A DNA stretch of 64,000 nt from Aselliscus stoliczkanus (Eukaryota; Chordata; Mammalia; Chiroptera; Hipposideridae). Shown piece after piece: positions 41,137 to 51,370 of the stretch (position 1 is its first letter; every line of letters starts with the position of its first letter). Where the stretch lies: assembly GCA_033961575.1 (NCBI GenBank), contig CM066734.1, forward strand, positions 79,326,001-79,390,000. Reading direction: 5' to 3'. The translations under genes and the position numbers were made by a program. The notes beneath the pieces are model-generated. The model was not told the origin of the DNA, searched no databases, and worked only from the letters and a program-made list of their open reading frames with translations.

Positions 41137-41496
41137 GAGGGTGCCAAAAAATGTATATGTGTTTTAAGAAAGGAAAAAACGGTATTAAAATTATGCTGAT
41201 GGGGGTGGCCAGTTGGCTCAGGTGGTTAGAGTGCAGGCTCATAACACCAAGGTTGCTGGTTCGATTCCCACATGGACCAGTGAGCTGCACCCTCCCCAAG
41301 CCGATTGGTCCTGGAAAAACACACTGTTCCCCGATAAAGTTTAAAAAAAGAAAATATGCTGATGGTAACCACTTTGAGCACCTCTTGTATTTGCAGAAGT
41401 CAAATGTGACTTGTATTCATCTTTTGTTATTGGTATATATTATTACAATTTTAATTGAGTTCCTTCCTTTCTTAAAATGTGCATACATTTTTTGGC
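41137..41496 (+). mobile_element. Mariner-type MITE, about 197 bp, split by a SINE
   Basis: Left end GAGGGTGCCAAAAAATGTAT continues into TTTTAAGAAAGGAAAAAAC. The right end is its inverted counterpart (CCTTCCTTTCTTAAAATGTG, then CATACATTTTTTGGC before TATATA). The outermost six bases of the right end have decayed. Without the SINE (41203-41354) and its duplicated target, the length is about 197 bp. No transposase is present. Flanks are TA-rich, fitting TA-target mariner insertion. Confidence 0.82.
41203..41354 (+). mobile_element. tRNA-derived SINE of rhinolophoid-bat type, inside the MITE
   Basis: The head reads AGTTGGCTCAGGTGGTTAGA with B box GGTTCGATTCCC, then CACATGGACCAGTGAGCTGC, and a tail with TCCTGGAAAAACACACTGTT and CCCGATAAAGT. 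The 11-bp duplication TATGCTGATGG at 41192-41202 and 41355-41365 brackets it. From memory, this head and tail pair is typical of horseshoe-bat and relative SINEs (Rhin-1 type). Confidence 0.85.
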
Positions 41497-41576
41497 TATA
41501 TATATTTATTTATAATATTATATTTTGTATTTCAAACTGCCAACCTGTTATATTTATTGAATATATCAAATAGTAA

Positions 41577-42425
41577 CATGTTCAAAACTGAACTAACTAG
41601 TGCTCTTCTCTTATTTTCATATAACTCCACAAACCGGCTCCTCTCACAATGTCTAATCCTGTTCAGTGCACCAATATCTGTCCAAGCAGGGAATCAGCTA
41701 CCTTTTCTCTATCCCCACCATGACCATCTGAGTCCAGGCCACCATAATCTCTTACCTGGACTTATTGCTATCTCTACTTGTCTTGCCTCCCTCCAGTTTT
41801 CACCTATTCAATACAATCCCCATCAATTAGAATAAGTGACACCTCTAAAATGAAAAGTGAATCATATCATTCCCTGTTTACATTTCAGTGGTTTCAAGTT
41901 TCCTGGGAATAATGTTCAAACTCTTCACTATAACTTGAAGAATGCTTTTTGTCTCTGGCCTATGTCTCTAGACTCACCTCTTGTCAGTTTTTCTCTTCAA
42001 TTTAATCTCCAGCAATATTTCCCTTTTAATTTTTGAATCTAACTAATTCTTCTTGACCTCCAAGACTTTGTATATGCCAATAGCTTTACTTGAAATATTT
42101 CACCATTTCTCTATTTAGCATAGATAATTCTTAGGCGTCTTTCATGCACCATTTGTTCCAGGGTACTTTCCTTGTCCTTCCAGGCTAAGGCAAATTCTAT
42201 CGTGTTCATTCATGCTATCTATCCCATATTTGCCTTATCACAATACTTACATATGATTTTAAGTTGTTTTCTTCTTGATTGAAATTTAGTCTCCATAAAG
42301 GTAGGGGCTATGTTTATCTTGCTTACCATTACACATCTAGTACCTAAAGCCTTGTGTCTCCACTGATGATACTTAGTAACTATTTGAACAAATGCATGAC
42401 TAACTAAAGAAATATACTCAGGCAT
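41577..42425 (+). repeat. L2 LINE, about 850 bp
   Basis: One of the longest L2 pieces: AAAACTGAACTAACTAGTGC start, GAGTCCAGGCCACCATAATC, CTTGCCTCCCTCCAG, CATATCATTCCCTGTTTACA, ATGTTCAAACTCTTCACTAT, TGACCTCCAAGACTTTG, TCCAGGCTAAGGCAAATTC, then GGTAGGGGCTATGTTTATC and CACATCTAGTACCTAAAGCC. The order matches the L2 3' half including its ORF end and 3'UTR. Confidence 0.9.
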
Positions 42426-42512
42426 GTGCTTCTGAATAGTTAGGCAAGAGTAAAACAACATCTTTTTACAAAAAAATTATGAATAATCAAAACAATTTGA
42501 TATAGTGAAACA

Positions 42513-42562
<50 letters not shown>
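42513..42562 (+). repeat. (TA)n microsatellite
   Basis: A pure AT/TA array of about 50 bp directly precedes the left end of the mariner relic. Confidence 0.97.
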
Positions 42563-42564
<2 letters not shown>

Positions 42565-42565
<1 letters not shown>

Positions 42566-43128
42566 GATCTGACAATTTAGTTTGCCAACTTGTTGCAATG
42601 ATGTTGCTAACCTTTTTTTAAATCAGAGAGATTATTCATTATGAATTTGTACCAACTGGACAAACAGTTAACCAAGTTTACTCTTTGGAAGTGCTGAAAA
42701 GGCTGTGTGAAAAAGTTAGATGACCTGAAATTTTCACCAATGATTCATGGCTCTTGCATTATGACAATGCACCAGCTCACACTTCACTGTCTGTGATGGA
42801 GTTTTTAGTCAATAAGCAAATAACTATATTGGAACACCTTCCCTACTCACCTAATCTGGCCCCCAATGACTTCTTTCTTTACCCGAAGATAAAGGAAATA
42901 TGAGAAGGCATTTTGATGACTTTCAGGGCATCAAGGGTAATGTGACCACAGCTCTGATGATCATTCCAGAAAAGGAGTACCAAAATTCCTTTGAAGGGTA
43001 GACTAGGCACTTGCTTTGGTGCATAGCTTCCCAAGGGGAGTACTTCAAAGGTGACCATAGTGATATTTAGTAATATGGTATGTAGCACTTTTTCTAGGAT
43101 GAGTTCGTGAACTTAATTATCCAACCAT
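42565..43128 (+). pseudogene. Mariner transposase relic, internally deleted
   Basis: Mariner elements move by a DD34D cut-and-paste transposase into TA sites. From 42650 the plus strand reads IHYEFVPTGQTVNQVYSLEV, then HYDNAPAHTS with the second catalytic D at 42763-42765, and LAPNDFF with the third D at 42868-42870. Exactly 34 residues lie between them, the mariner signature. The N-terminal DNA-binding part and first D are missing, and stops and frameshifts occur after 42900. Inverted ends match imperfectly: GACAATTTAGTTTGCCAACT at 42571 and the reverse of GTTCGTGAACTTAATTATCC ending at 43122. Length is about 560 bp against about 1.3 kb for a full element. Confidence 0.88.
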
Positions 43129-44136
43129 GTATATATATTCAAATATTTTTCATAAATATATTGACAAATAAATGAAATTTTTTTCCCCCAAAGCATTCCA
43201 TAAATCTAGAATTTGGAATGATGTCTCCATACCTTTTTGGTATACAATTTCTCCTCTTTGTATATTTTTTTAGCAGTTTCTTTTGTTCAACTATATTTCA
43301 TTTGGTAAAGTCATGGCATTCTGAAGTATGAACATTAATTTCAGTAAGTAATACAGACAAGAATAATTATTTAATATGTAGAAAGATGCGATAAATATAA
43401 GTGGGATGGATTAATGAAATTGACCTCTCAATACTGAACACAATTATTGGAGATTACCAATGAGTTTTAATTTTCGTGTCATTTCTGATCAATATAATCA
43501 GTTGGGATGAGGATAATTGAAATGACATGTGATAATTAGCAAGGAAAATATCATTATTAATTATTGATGTCAACCAGGAGGGTGGTAAAGGAAAGTGATG
43601 ATGGCATGTCTGGCATATATGTGCCATCATGGTATTATAAAATTATCAGTAGAGAAACAAAAATGAAATCCAAATGTAGAAGGGGTACAAATTTGAGCTA
43701 ATGGCACTTTGAAACAGCTATGTATAGCAAACTCAAGTTATAATACAAATTATATAGTCACTCCCATTCACACATACAGACACACATATAAAAGGCAATC
43801 ATTAATCTATGATATTACAATATTATTGAGGTAACTCTATTAAGATTCTATTGGAAATATTTTGGTGATTATCCCAAATCTGATATTTATAAATGGGATA
43901 AAAACATGATCATTATATATTTTAGAATATTTACACTTCTAAAAGCTTAAAAAGAAATATGCATATTTTGTTCACGGTTACTTTGAATGTTTTAGAAATT
44001 TATCATTTTATGAAAGCAAACAAAAATGCTTATAAAATTTATTAAAATAAATCTACTAATACTTTACATAATTATCTTTCATGGTTTATAATTGAAATGA
44101 ATATAATGGGACTTCAAAATATATATCATTCATCCT
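43129..44136. other. No gene seen; AT-rich unassigned sequence
   Basis: About 1 kb with no supportable element. Confidence 0.5.
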
Positions 44137-44409
44137 TTTTTTTTTTTTTTTTTTTTTGAGGGTAGTGTCATCAGAGTTGAATAAGAATATTTTTCACTGG
44201 AGGTAGAACATATTAAACACTTCATAAAAAGAAATAAGATGAAGACTGACTGTAATTAGAAAATATATTTCGTGAGATGACTTGATAATATTGGGTGAGT
44301 AAGCACACTGACCATGAAAAAAATTATATAAAATTTCATATGTGGGATCTGAACCAGGGCCGCTGGCATCCCAAGCCAGCTTTTAACCACCATGCCACTC
44401 AGCCGGCCC
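44137..44409 (-). mobile_element. tRNA-derived SINE, short form, interrupted by about 166 bp
   Basis: The T-run and GAGGGTAGTGTCA (44158-44170) are the 3' end of an antisense short SINE. The rest (CATATGTGGGATCTGAACCA to CAGCCGGCCC) begins at 44337. Between them, where other copies have about 8 bases, lie about 166 AT-rich bases with no SINE similarity. Flanks TATCATTCATCCTTT and TATCACTGATACTTT look like a decayed target duplication. Confidence 0.85.
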
Positions 44410-44578
44410 TATCACTGATACTTTTAACTGCGAGAATTAAGCTTTTCCTAAGTGATCATCTTTTACTGTAATTAAATTTGGCTGACTTTGTATAGATAGT
44501 AGGCATGATAAACAGAGAAAATATCATGTTGTATTTTTTTTCTCATGGCTAATTTCTAAGAACATTGCCTGGCAAATG

Positions 44579-44657
44579 TTGGGTTGTTGGAAATGTCATG
44601 ACACATTTTTGCAACGAAAAACAGAAAAACTACATCATGACTTTTCCGATAACCCAA
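44579..44657 (+). mobile_element. 79-bp palindromic MITE (mariner type), copy 1
   Basis: Arms TTGGGTTGTTGGAAATGTCA and its inverted partner TCATGACTTTTCCGATAACC enclose GCAACGAAAAACAG. The right flank is TA and the left is TG, a decayed TA duplication. Same length and sequence design as 62304-62382. It resembles in size and shape the human MADE1 class of mariner MITEs. Confidence 0.9.
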
Positions 44658-44800
44658 TAGTTTGTATGTAAAAAAAGCCAAACAAATGAAAAAAACAAAG
44701 GATACCTCACAGAACGTATATATGACCTATTTATATAAGTGGAATTATACACACAATGAATAATAGTGTTGATGTTTTTTTTAGAGAACAAAAGTATAAC

Positions 44801-44925
44801 TTCATCATTTTAGTGATTGGAAAACTGAGGTCAAAGGTTATTAATATAAACAGCTAGTAATGGTAGATCAGGACTTGAGTTCTGATACTTTCTGTTCTCC
44901 AAGTAAAATGTACTTCACAACATAT
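44801..44925 (-). repeat. MIR fragment, antisense
   Basis: CATTTTAGTGATTGGAAAAC, TGAGGTCAAAGGTTATTAAT, AACAGCTAGTAATGGTAG, then TCAGGACTTGAGTTCTGATA follow the antisense MIR core. Confidence 0.65.
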
Positions 44926-47189
44926 AATGATTTTTAAAAATAAATCTCTATATAAAGATATTGTTTATATTTCTTTGTAGTGAAGCCACTCATAAACTAT
45001 ATAATCTGTTACCACAATTTACCCATTCATGTAGTTGTAAATTACCTGCATAACAGCTCTTACCTTAATCCTCAGAAGACTTGTTTGAGCTTCATGGGTG
45101 GCAACTGACCAGTGATATTTGTTTAACTGGTTTTCATCTAGTCACTCCACAAGGTGGCAGTGTAGTATTATTACAAATAATACCCCTCCAGCATATTTGT
45201 AAAAATTAATAAGAAAAATTTTCACACACATTGGTGAATTCTTTTGCTTTTTTCCCCCATATGAGATATTTTGAGGTTAAGCACATTTTGAATTAATATT
45301 AGACTTCATAAATTGTACAAACAAGACAAAATGAGCTGGTTTTAGATGACTGAATGCAACTATCCAAGATTATTGTGTCAATATCTTGAAGAGAAATCTA
45401 ATGATAATAAAATAGGAAGGACACATCATGTATATATGTTCAGGAACTTAATGGATTTTATTTCTTTTTGTCTTATAAAAATCACACTATGTGGAAAGTG
45501 ATGATTTATCAGAGTCTGTGCTGGGCCAAACCAAGCTAGTGGTCTGATTTTGAAATTTAATTACAGATTTATCCATGTACTTTTGCTTATTTAAACAAGA
45601 AAGGTAACATACTGATTGCAAGTATAAATTGATATTACCAATAGATGCTTTTTTTTAAACAATAATCTTTTAAATAAAGATCACTAGAGTCATACAAAAT
45701 CAGTCAATGAAGGGTTTTTTGTTCTGTTTTGTTTTCTTTATATGTTTTATTTTCCAAGCATAATTTTGAATGATAAGATTCAACTGATCTAAGTCTCAAA
45801 TAGAATTTAATATGGGAAGCCAATCTATACAAGTATGCAAAGTGTATCTCATCAACACTTGCAGTAGTTTTCACCAAGTGACTGTCACGACAGGGAGCCA
45901 GTGATATTCAAAAGATTCACCATTAAGTAGAGTGGGAATGGAAAAAGAGACAAACTATGAAGATTTTAATACAGAAATGTCATGATTTGGACAGAGACTT
46001 TATGGTATTTTATTTCATCATCCTTCTTGTTTCTGGTAAGTTGAAGTGGAAATATGTTTGAAGTCATGTGTCTTATAAGCAAGAAAATGTCTATAGAGAA
46101 GAGATTTTATTTTACAGAGTAATCTTCACATACTCTGTTTTCACAGAGTAATCTTCAACCTAATGAATACATATAATAATAAGAAGAATTCTGTTAGGCA
46201 TCTTCTTTCTTTGCTGCCTTCTTTTTCTAAATCTCATTTTCTCCCTTGATAAAATATTGCCTATTAAAATTAAAGTTTATAAAATGTGAAATATTAAGGT
46301 CTCCTGAATTTGGTTCTTTCTTTCTACAATTATTTTTATTTTTATGATAATAGACCCCTTCTTTAAACAAACAAAAAAAATTGTTACTCCCCTCACTCAA
46401 GTCACATTTTTCTGAAGGTCTTCCAGTCACAATATAGCTATAAGGTTGGGCCAGTATCCTAGGTCAACCATATTACCCATGTCTATTGTCAGAAAAATTA
46501 ATGTATAGGTAGATTCATGACCCAATCCAGGCCAGTCGGAGTCCTTCCCTGGAATGTGGTATATTAAATCTTGGAGCGAGAGGGATGGAGAGTGTTTGAC
46601 CACAGTAGGAAAGGATTTAGCCAAGCAGAGAAAAGAAGGAAAACATTGGGGAGGGGTAGAAAATCTTGACAATACTGGATGATTCCTGCTTATCTTCTGT
46701 TAATGTTTTGAATCACCTAGGATAAATGTCATTTTCTGCTTCAGTTAGTGTATCTCGATTTCTGTCACCCATAACCAGGGGAATTCTGACTGAAACAGCT
46801 ATTTTTCAAGGTACTTCTTTATGAACACATAATATCTTTCAAATATTTCTAGATGACATTTAACAAAACACCAAAACAACAACTTTTCCTTGATCATGTC
46901 AAGAAATACAGTAGATAAATCACAAGAAGTAGAACATATTCTAAAATATATAATGATTTGTTTTAGGCCCTTTTTAGGTATCAGATTTGGAAGGAAAATT
47001 GCAACTTAAATATAATACGTGTATCATAAAATAAATATATTGAGTTGTAATTTAGATACAATCTTAACTTAATAAAGGGTTGTGTTTTTCCTAATTCAAT
47101 TTGTAACATTACTTACACTTCTCTTCCCACCTCATAATTTCCCCCCATACCCCAACACAAACATGTGCGGGGGAGAGGGTAGAAACCAA
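44926..47189. other. No gene seen; possible old LTR-like patch
   Basis: Mostly AT-rich DNA. The stretch 46430-46800 (ending TTCTGACTGAAACAGC after GATTTCTGTCACCCATAACC) is worded like the end of an old LTR or other ancient repeat, but I cannot name a family. Confidence 0.4.
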
Positions 47190-47350
47190 TGAGTGAGGAA
47201 GGAAAGGGGAGAAAAAGAAAGGAAGGAAGAAAAGAAGGAAGGAAGAAAGGGAGGGAGGGAGGGAGGAAAGAAGGGAGGAAGGAAAGGAAAGATGGAAGGA
47301 AGGAAGGAAGGAAGGAAGGAAGGAAGGAAGGAAGGAAGGAAGGAAGGAAA
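47190..47350 (+). repeat. (GGAA)n purine microsatellite
   Basis: Imperfect GGAA/GAAA/GGGA units are followed by an almost pure AAGG array of about 55 bp (47296-47350). Open frames on both strands here encode only K/E/G or F/L/P/S repeats. Confidence 0.97.
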
Positions 47351-48312
47351 GATGTTCAATGGTGAGGACTTGTAAAATAAAAATCAGAAGCCTGTTGTGG
47401 ATGATCATCAGAGAAACATCTAGAAAATGTATCTTAGATCTAAAATTCTGATATTCGTGTGTAAAATTAGTTTAAGGCAACATCTTTATCTTATAATAAT
47501 TAAATGACCATGTTGAATAACAGAGAGCAATGAAAGGTACAAGCATGTTTTGAATTAGAAAGTTGGTGCTATTGTTGAGAAACAACCAAAGTCAGGTGAA
47601 TGTGCTATGGTTATTAATTTTTCAAGAAAAATTTTGTTTCAGAAAAATGTCAGAAGGAAAGCACAAAAACTTCATCACGGGACAACATTTTATTAGTGTT
47701 CAATTCTACATATTCAGTGCTTCACTGCCAATTAAGAAAAAGCAATGTTTTGCCACATGTGTAGAGGGTAAATATTTTTAGGCCATACTAAATGGCATTT
47801 GTAATGAGGGAAAATAATTCTTGAACTTTTTCCCCCAATTTATTCTATTTTCATTAAACAAACTCATTGAGTTGGAAAACCTAATTGACTTCTGCCTGAT
47901 ATATGTCTTACATAATGAATTTCAATTGTAATTATTCCAAAAACCTCAATTCTGTAGTAGTGTTTCTTCTTTTACTTTCAGTTCAATCCATTATCATGTC
48001 CCCCTTCATCATATCCTCTGTAGTGAATATGAATAATGATGGTATTTCCTGATTTGATAGCATGTACTTTGAAAATGTTTAATCTGGGAAAGTTAAAAAC
48101 CAAAGTTTTTTGTTGTTGTTGTGGGTTTTTTTGTTTTTTTTGTTTGTTTGGGTTTTTTTTTTTTGGGGGGGGCAGGTTGGGGAAGGAGGGGCAATGTGAT
48201 AGTTTGCCTAAAAGAATATAGCTTAATTTTTCTGGAATTATAATACTATATGCATCTTTTACTTTCAGAAGAAATAGAAAATAGTTAATCTATTCTTCTG
48301 AAAGCCTACAGT
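47351..48312. other. No gene seen; T/G-rich patch
   Basis: AT-rich DNA with a T- and G-run patch at 48107-48175 (TTGTTGTTG, then T-runs and GGGGGGGG). Confidence 0.5.
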
Positions 48313-48425
48313 TTTTTGTTTGTTTGTTTTTGAGGGCAGTGTCACTGGCCCTCACATGTGGGACCCCAACCGGGGCTGCTGGCTTCCCAAGCCAGTGCTT
48401 AACCACTGCGCCACTCGGCCAGCCC
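48313..48425 (-). mobile_element. tRNA-derived SINE, short form
   Basis: Clean antisense copy with (TTTG)n tail and intact A and B boxes. The target duplication AAGCCTACAGT lies at 48302-48312 and 48426-48436. Confidence 0.96.
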
Positions 48426-48436
48426 AAGCCTACAGT

Positions 48437-49978
48437 ATTATATCCAGGTCACCATGCTAAAAAAATAAAACAAATATCATTAATAAGAGTTGCTATTGCC
48501 AAATATATGATTAACAATGGGGTTACAGTTTGTGACAGAAAATGAAACAGCATAGAAGTATTTTTGAGTAATGACAGGTGGAGGTACAGATGATAGAAAA
48601 GATTGTTATTCAGGCAACAATCAGCACAGGTATCTTTTTCCCAGTTAGCCAGAGAGAGGAACTATAAAGTCTTTCCCAAGTAGTCTCAGAAAGCATTTTA
48701 TAGAAGACATTTGCTTGCAGAATATTTCGGGAGATCCCATTGAAGAAAATTATAACTTTAGTAGTATTTTTATTTTTTACATAGATTGTGTAAATCATTA
48801 GAATCAGAAAAAATTGTAATTAGCTACAGAAAACATACTAAAGACAATTTTATTTTTAGTAATTTTTAAAGAGATTGAAATCTATACAGGAGACAGAACA
48901 CAGGAAAGGAAATATATTTGTTCATACATTTCACCATGAAATATGAACTGTTATAGATACTATAGGATATGTCAGGGAAAGTAAACCTGAACCTTTCCTT
49001 GATGACTCCCAATTAAGAATTTATATAATCTCCTTATTGAATATTGATAGTAGCCATATAAGCATACAATAGCTATAAATGCATATTCTCTGAAGTCACC
49101 TTAATATTAGAATACTATAATATGACATTATATATTTAATAGAATAATTATTGTGTGGGAAAATATATGTAGTTAATTCTTTTTTCTCTAAATTATATTT
49201 TTCTCAACAAATTATGTTTATAAAATTATACATAATTAAAACTTTCGTGCAGATCTTTATTAAGAAGTGATTTATAGCCTACTTACTCCCCAAACTAGTG
49301 AGAAGTATAAAATCCAAGTCTTTCCGAATATGATTTTAATAATAAAATGGCAAAAAGTCTAATATGAAGAAAATAAAAAGACACATCAAATTAAAAGCAG
49401 AAGTCATTATCACCTATTACATTGTTACAGTAGTATTTGAATAATAGTGCTTCTTATTCTAGTAAATAAACATTCCATTATTTTTCAAGTATAACAGCCT
49501 AGTTCAGTTTCTCTTTTTTACTGGAGTATAATTTTAACTTTTTGTGTTATGCACAAAATTTGTGTATTGCTGATGTGATTTTTCCTATTATGTCTTCATT
49601 TCCAACTCATGATTATTTAAACTCCTCTGTGCTTCCTACTCCATGAAATTAGTCTTTGGTACTTAAATTAGAACAGAATGTACTGTCATATATCTCACCT
49701 TGATATGGTTGGGTTATCTCATCAAAACACTGCATGCTAAGCTATAACTATTTAAATACATAAATCAAGAACCGATTAACAGTGAGTTGCAATATTTTAA
49801 GGCTTGAAGCATATTAGACAGATTTTTTGAGTTAGACTCTCACATACTTTTCACTGAAGCAATTTTAAGTGAAGTCTTACACAATGTTAGATCAATAACT
49901 GATTTTATAATGGAATAAGTAATTGAATTATTTGGAAAATTAGTTTTTTTCATTCTATTATAGTATCAATCTCAACTA
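48437..49978. other. No gene seen; AT-rich unassigned sequence
   Basis: About 1.5 kb without a supportable feature. Confidence 0.5.
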
Positions 49979-50043
49979 GCCCTTCCTTCCTTCCTTCCTT
50001 CCTTCCTTCCTTCCTTCCTTCCTTCCTTCCTTCCTTCCTTCCA
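49979..50043 (+). repeat. (CCTT)n microsatellite
   Basis: A pure CTTC array of about 63 bp, the complement motif of the GGAA array at 47.3 kb. Confidence 0.98.
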
Positions 50044-50539
50044 TCCCCCTTTCTTCTTCTTTATATTTTTTCTCTTCCAATGCATGTGTATAATATTCAG
50101 AGATCTAATTCCCTATAAAGTGGTCATAGGATCAATTGCCCGAACCAAGTGCAACACAACTTCCTAAATATATTTCTTGGTCAATAATCTCTTAATCTCG
50201 TTGATGATCTGACAAAAACTATGTAAACTCTTCACAGAAAAAAAGCATATAAACATAAATGTTTTCTTACTGTTTTATAGAACTATAAGACTGTTTATTC
50301 AAGCTCAGTCATGAACATCATAGCAACTGATTCTTAAGCCTTATGTTAAAAAATATCTTGAGTATGAATACATTATTTTAAATAATTTTAAGTGAACTTA
50401 ATTTCTCAAGGCAAAAGGGACCTGCCTGTACCCTTTAGGAGATAGTGAGATAGTCTCAAAATTTGTTTTAACTACCAATATACCCTGACTTCCAACTTAC
50501 TGAATTATATGCATATTATATACATTTATAATTCATCCA

Positions 50540-50680
50540 AAAATTGTTACTGAACAACTACTGTGAAACAGGCATTATTTTATGCACAAGGGGTACAGTT
50601 ATCAAAGTAAGGAAGATAAAGCATTTGTTTGCACAAAGAGTCCAATTCCATGCAATTATTTTATCTTTTCTATATAATTG
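50540..50680 (-). repeat. Possible L2 3'-end fragment, antisense
   Basis: ATTGTTACTGAACAACTACT, GAAACAGGCATTATTTTATG then AAGGGGTACAGTTATCAAAG resembles the antisense L2 end (family wording ATTTATTGAG, CAGGCACTGTTCTA, GGGATACAG). Confidence 0.45.
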
Positions 50681-50734
50681 TAACAGGAGGCTATCAATAT
50701 CTGTCTTATACAATATTCCAATAATGGTAGTAAT

Positions 50735-50830
50735 AATATATATTAGTTTTTGAACACTGTATGCCAATCATTATACTAAGTTTTTCACACATATTACCTC
50801 TTTATTACCATTTAATTATGAGTATAAATT
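50735..50830 (-). repeat. Possible MIR fragment, antisense
   Basis: TTTTTGAACACTGTATGCCA, ATCATTATACTAAGTTTTTC, then ACATATTACCTCTTTATTAC has the antisense MIR 3'-region order. Confidence 0.5.
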
Positions 50831-51003
50831 GAGAGTAGGGAAATAATAATAATACATTATAAAGTAAAAGTAAATTTTCCATAGGAAGAAAACCTATGAT
50901 GTTAGGAACAGTAAACTGAATCACTGGATGGTTCTGGGATATAAAGTGCCCATTATGAATGGAAAATTTTAAAAACTTTCATGTTTTATCATTTAACTAA
51001 ATC

Positions 51004-51031
51004 GAGAGAGAGAGAGAAAGAGAGAGAGATA
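51004..51031 (+). repeat. Short (GA)n repeat
   Basis: GAGAGAGAGAGAAAGAGAGAG, one interruption, at the edge of the MLT1 LTR. Confidence 0.9.
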
Positions 51032-51037
51032 AATATG

Positions 51038-51370
51038 TCCACAGGGCTGTGTTCCTTCTGGAAAATCTAGGGGAGCATTTATCGTCTTGCCTTTTCCAGC
51101 TCCTTGAGTCTGCCTACATCCTTGTCTTGTGGCGCCCTCTCCATCTACAAAGCCAGCAGTGTGGTGTCTTCAAATCTCTCTCTGACTCTAATTCCACAAT
51201 TATACTTTACATGATCCTTATGATTAGAATTCATCCACTTGGATAATCCAGGGTAATCTATTTTATTTGATTAGCAACGCTGAGTCTCCCTTTCCAGGTA
51301 ATATAACGTAATTACAAGTTTAGAATTAGGACTTGGACATTTTGGGATGGCCATGATTCTGCCCACCACA
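51038..51370 (-). repeat. MLT1-type LTR (ERVL-MaLR), antisense
   Basis: Antisense order fits MLT1: CCTTTTCCAGCTCCTTGAGT, CAAAGCCAGCAGTGTGGTGT, ACTTGGATAATCCAGGGTAA, CTGATTAGC-like TTGATTAGCAAC, TTAGGACTTGGACATTTTGG, and ATTCTGCCCACCACA at the LTR start. A solo LTR; no internal sequence is seen. Confidence 0.75.

Noticed and set aside
47109..47408. 99-codon FLPS-rich frame and its K/E/G-rich partner
   Set aside because: Translation of the GGAA/CCTT microsatellite only.
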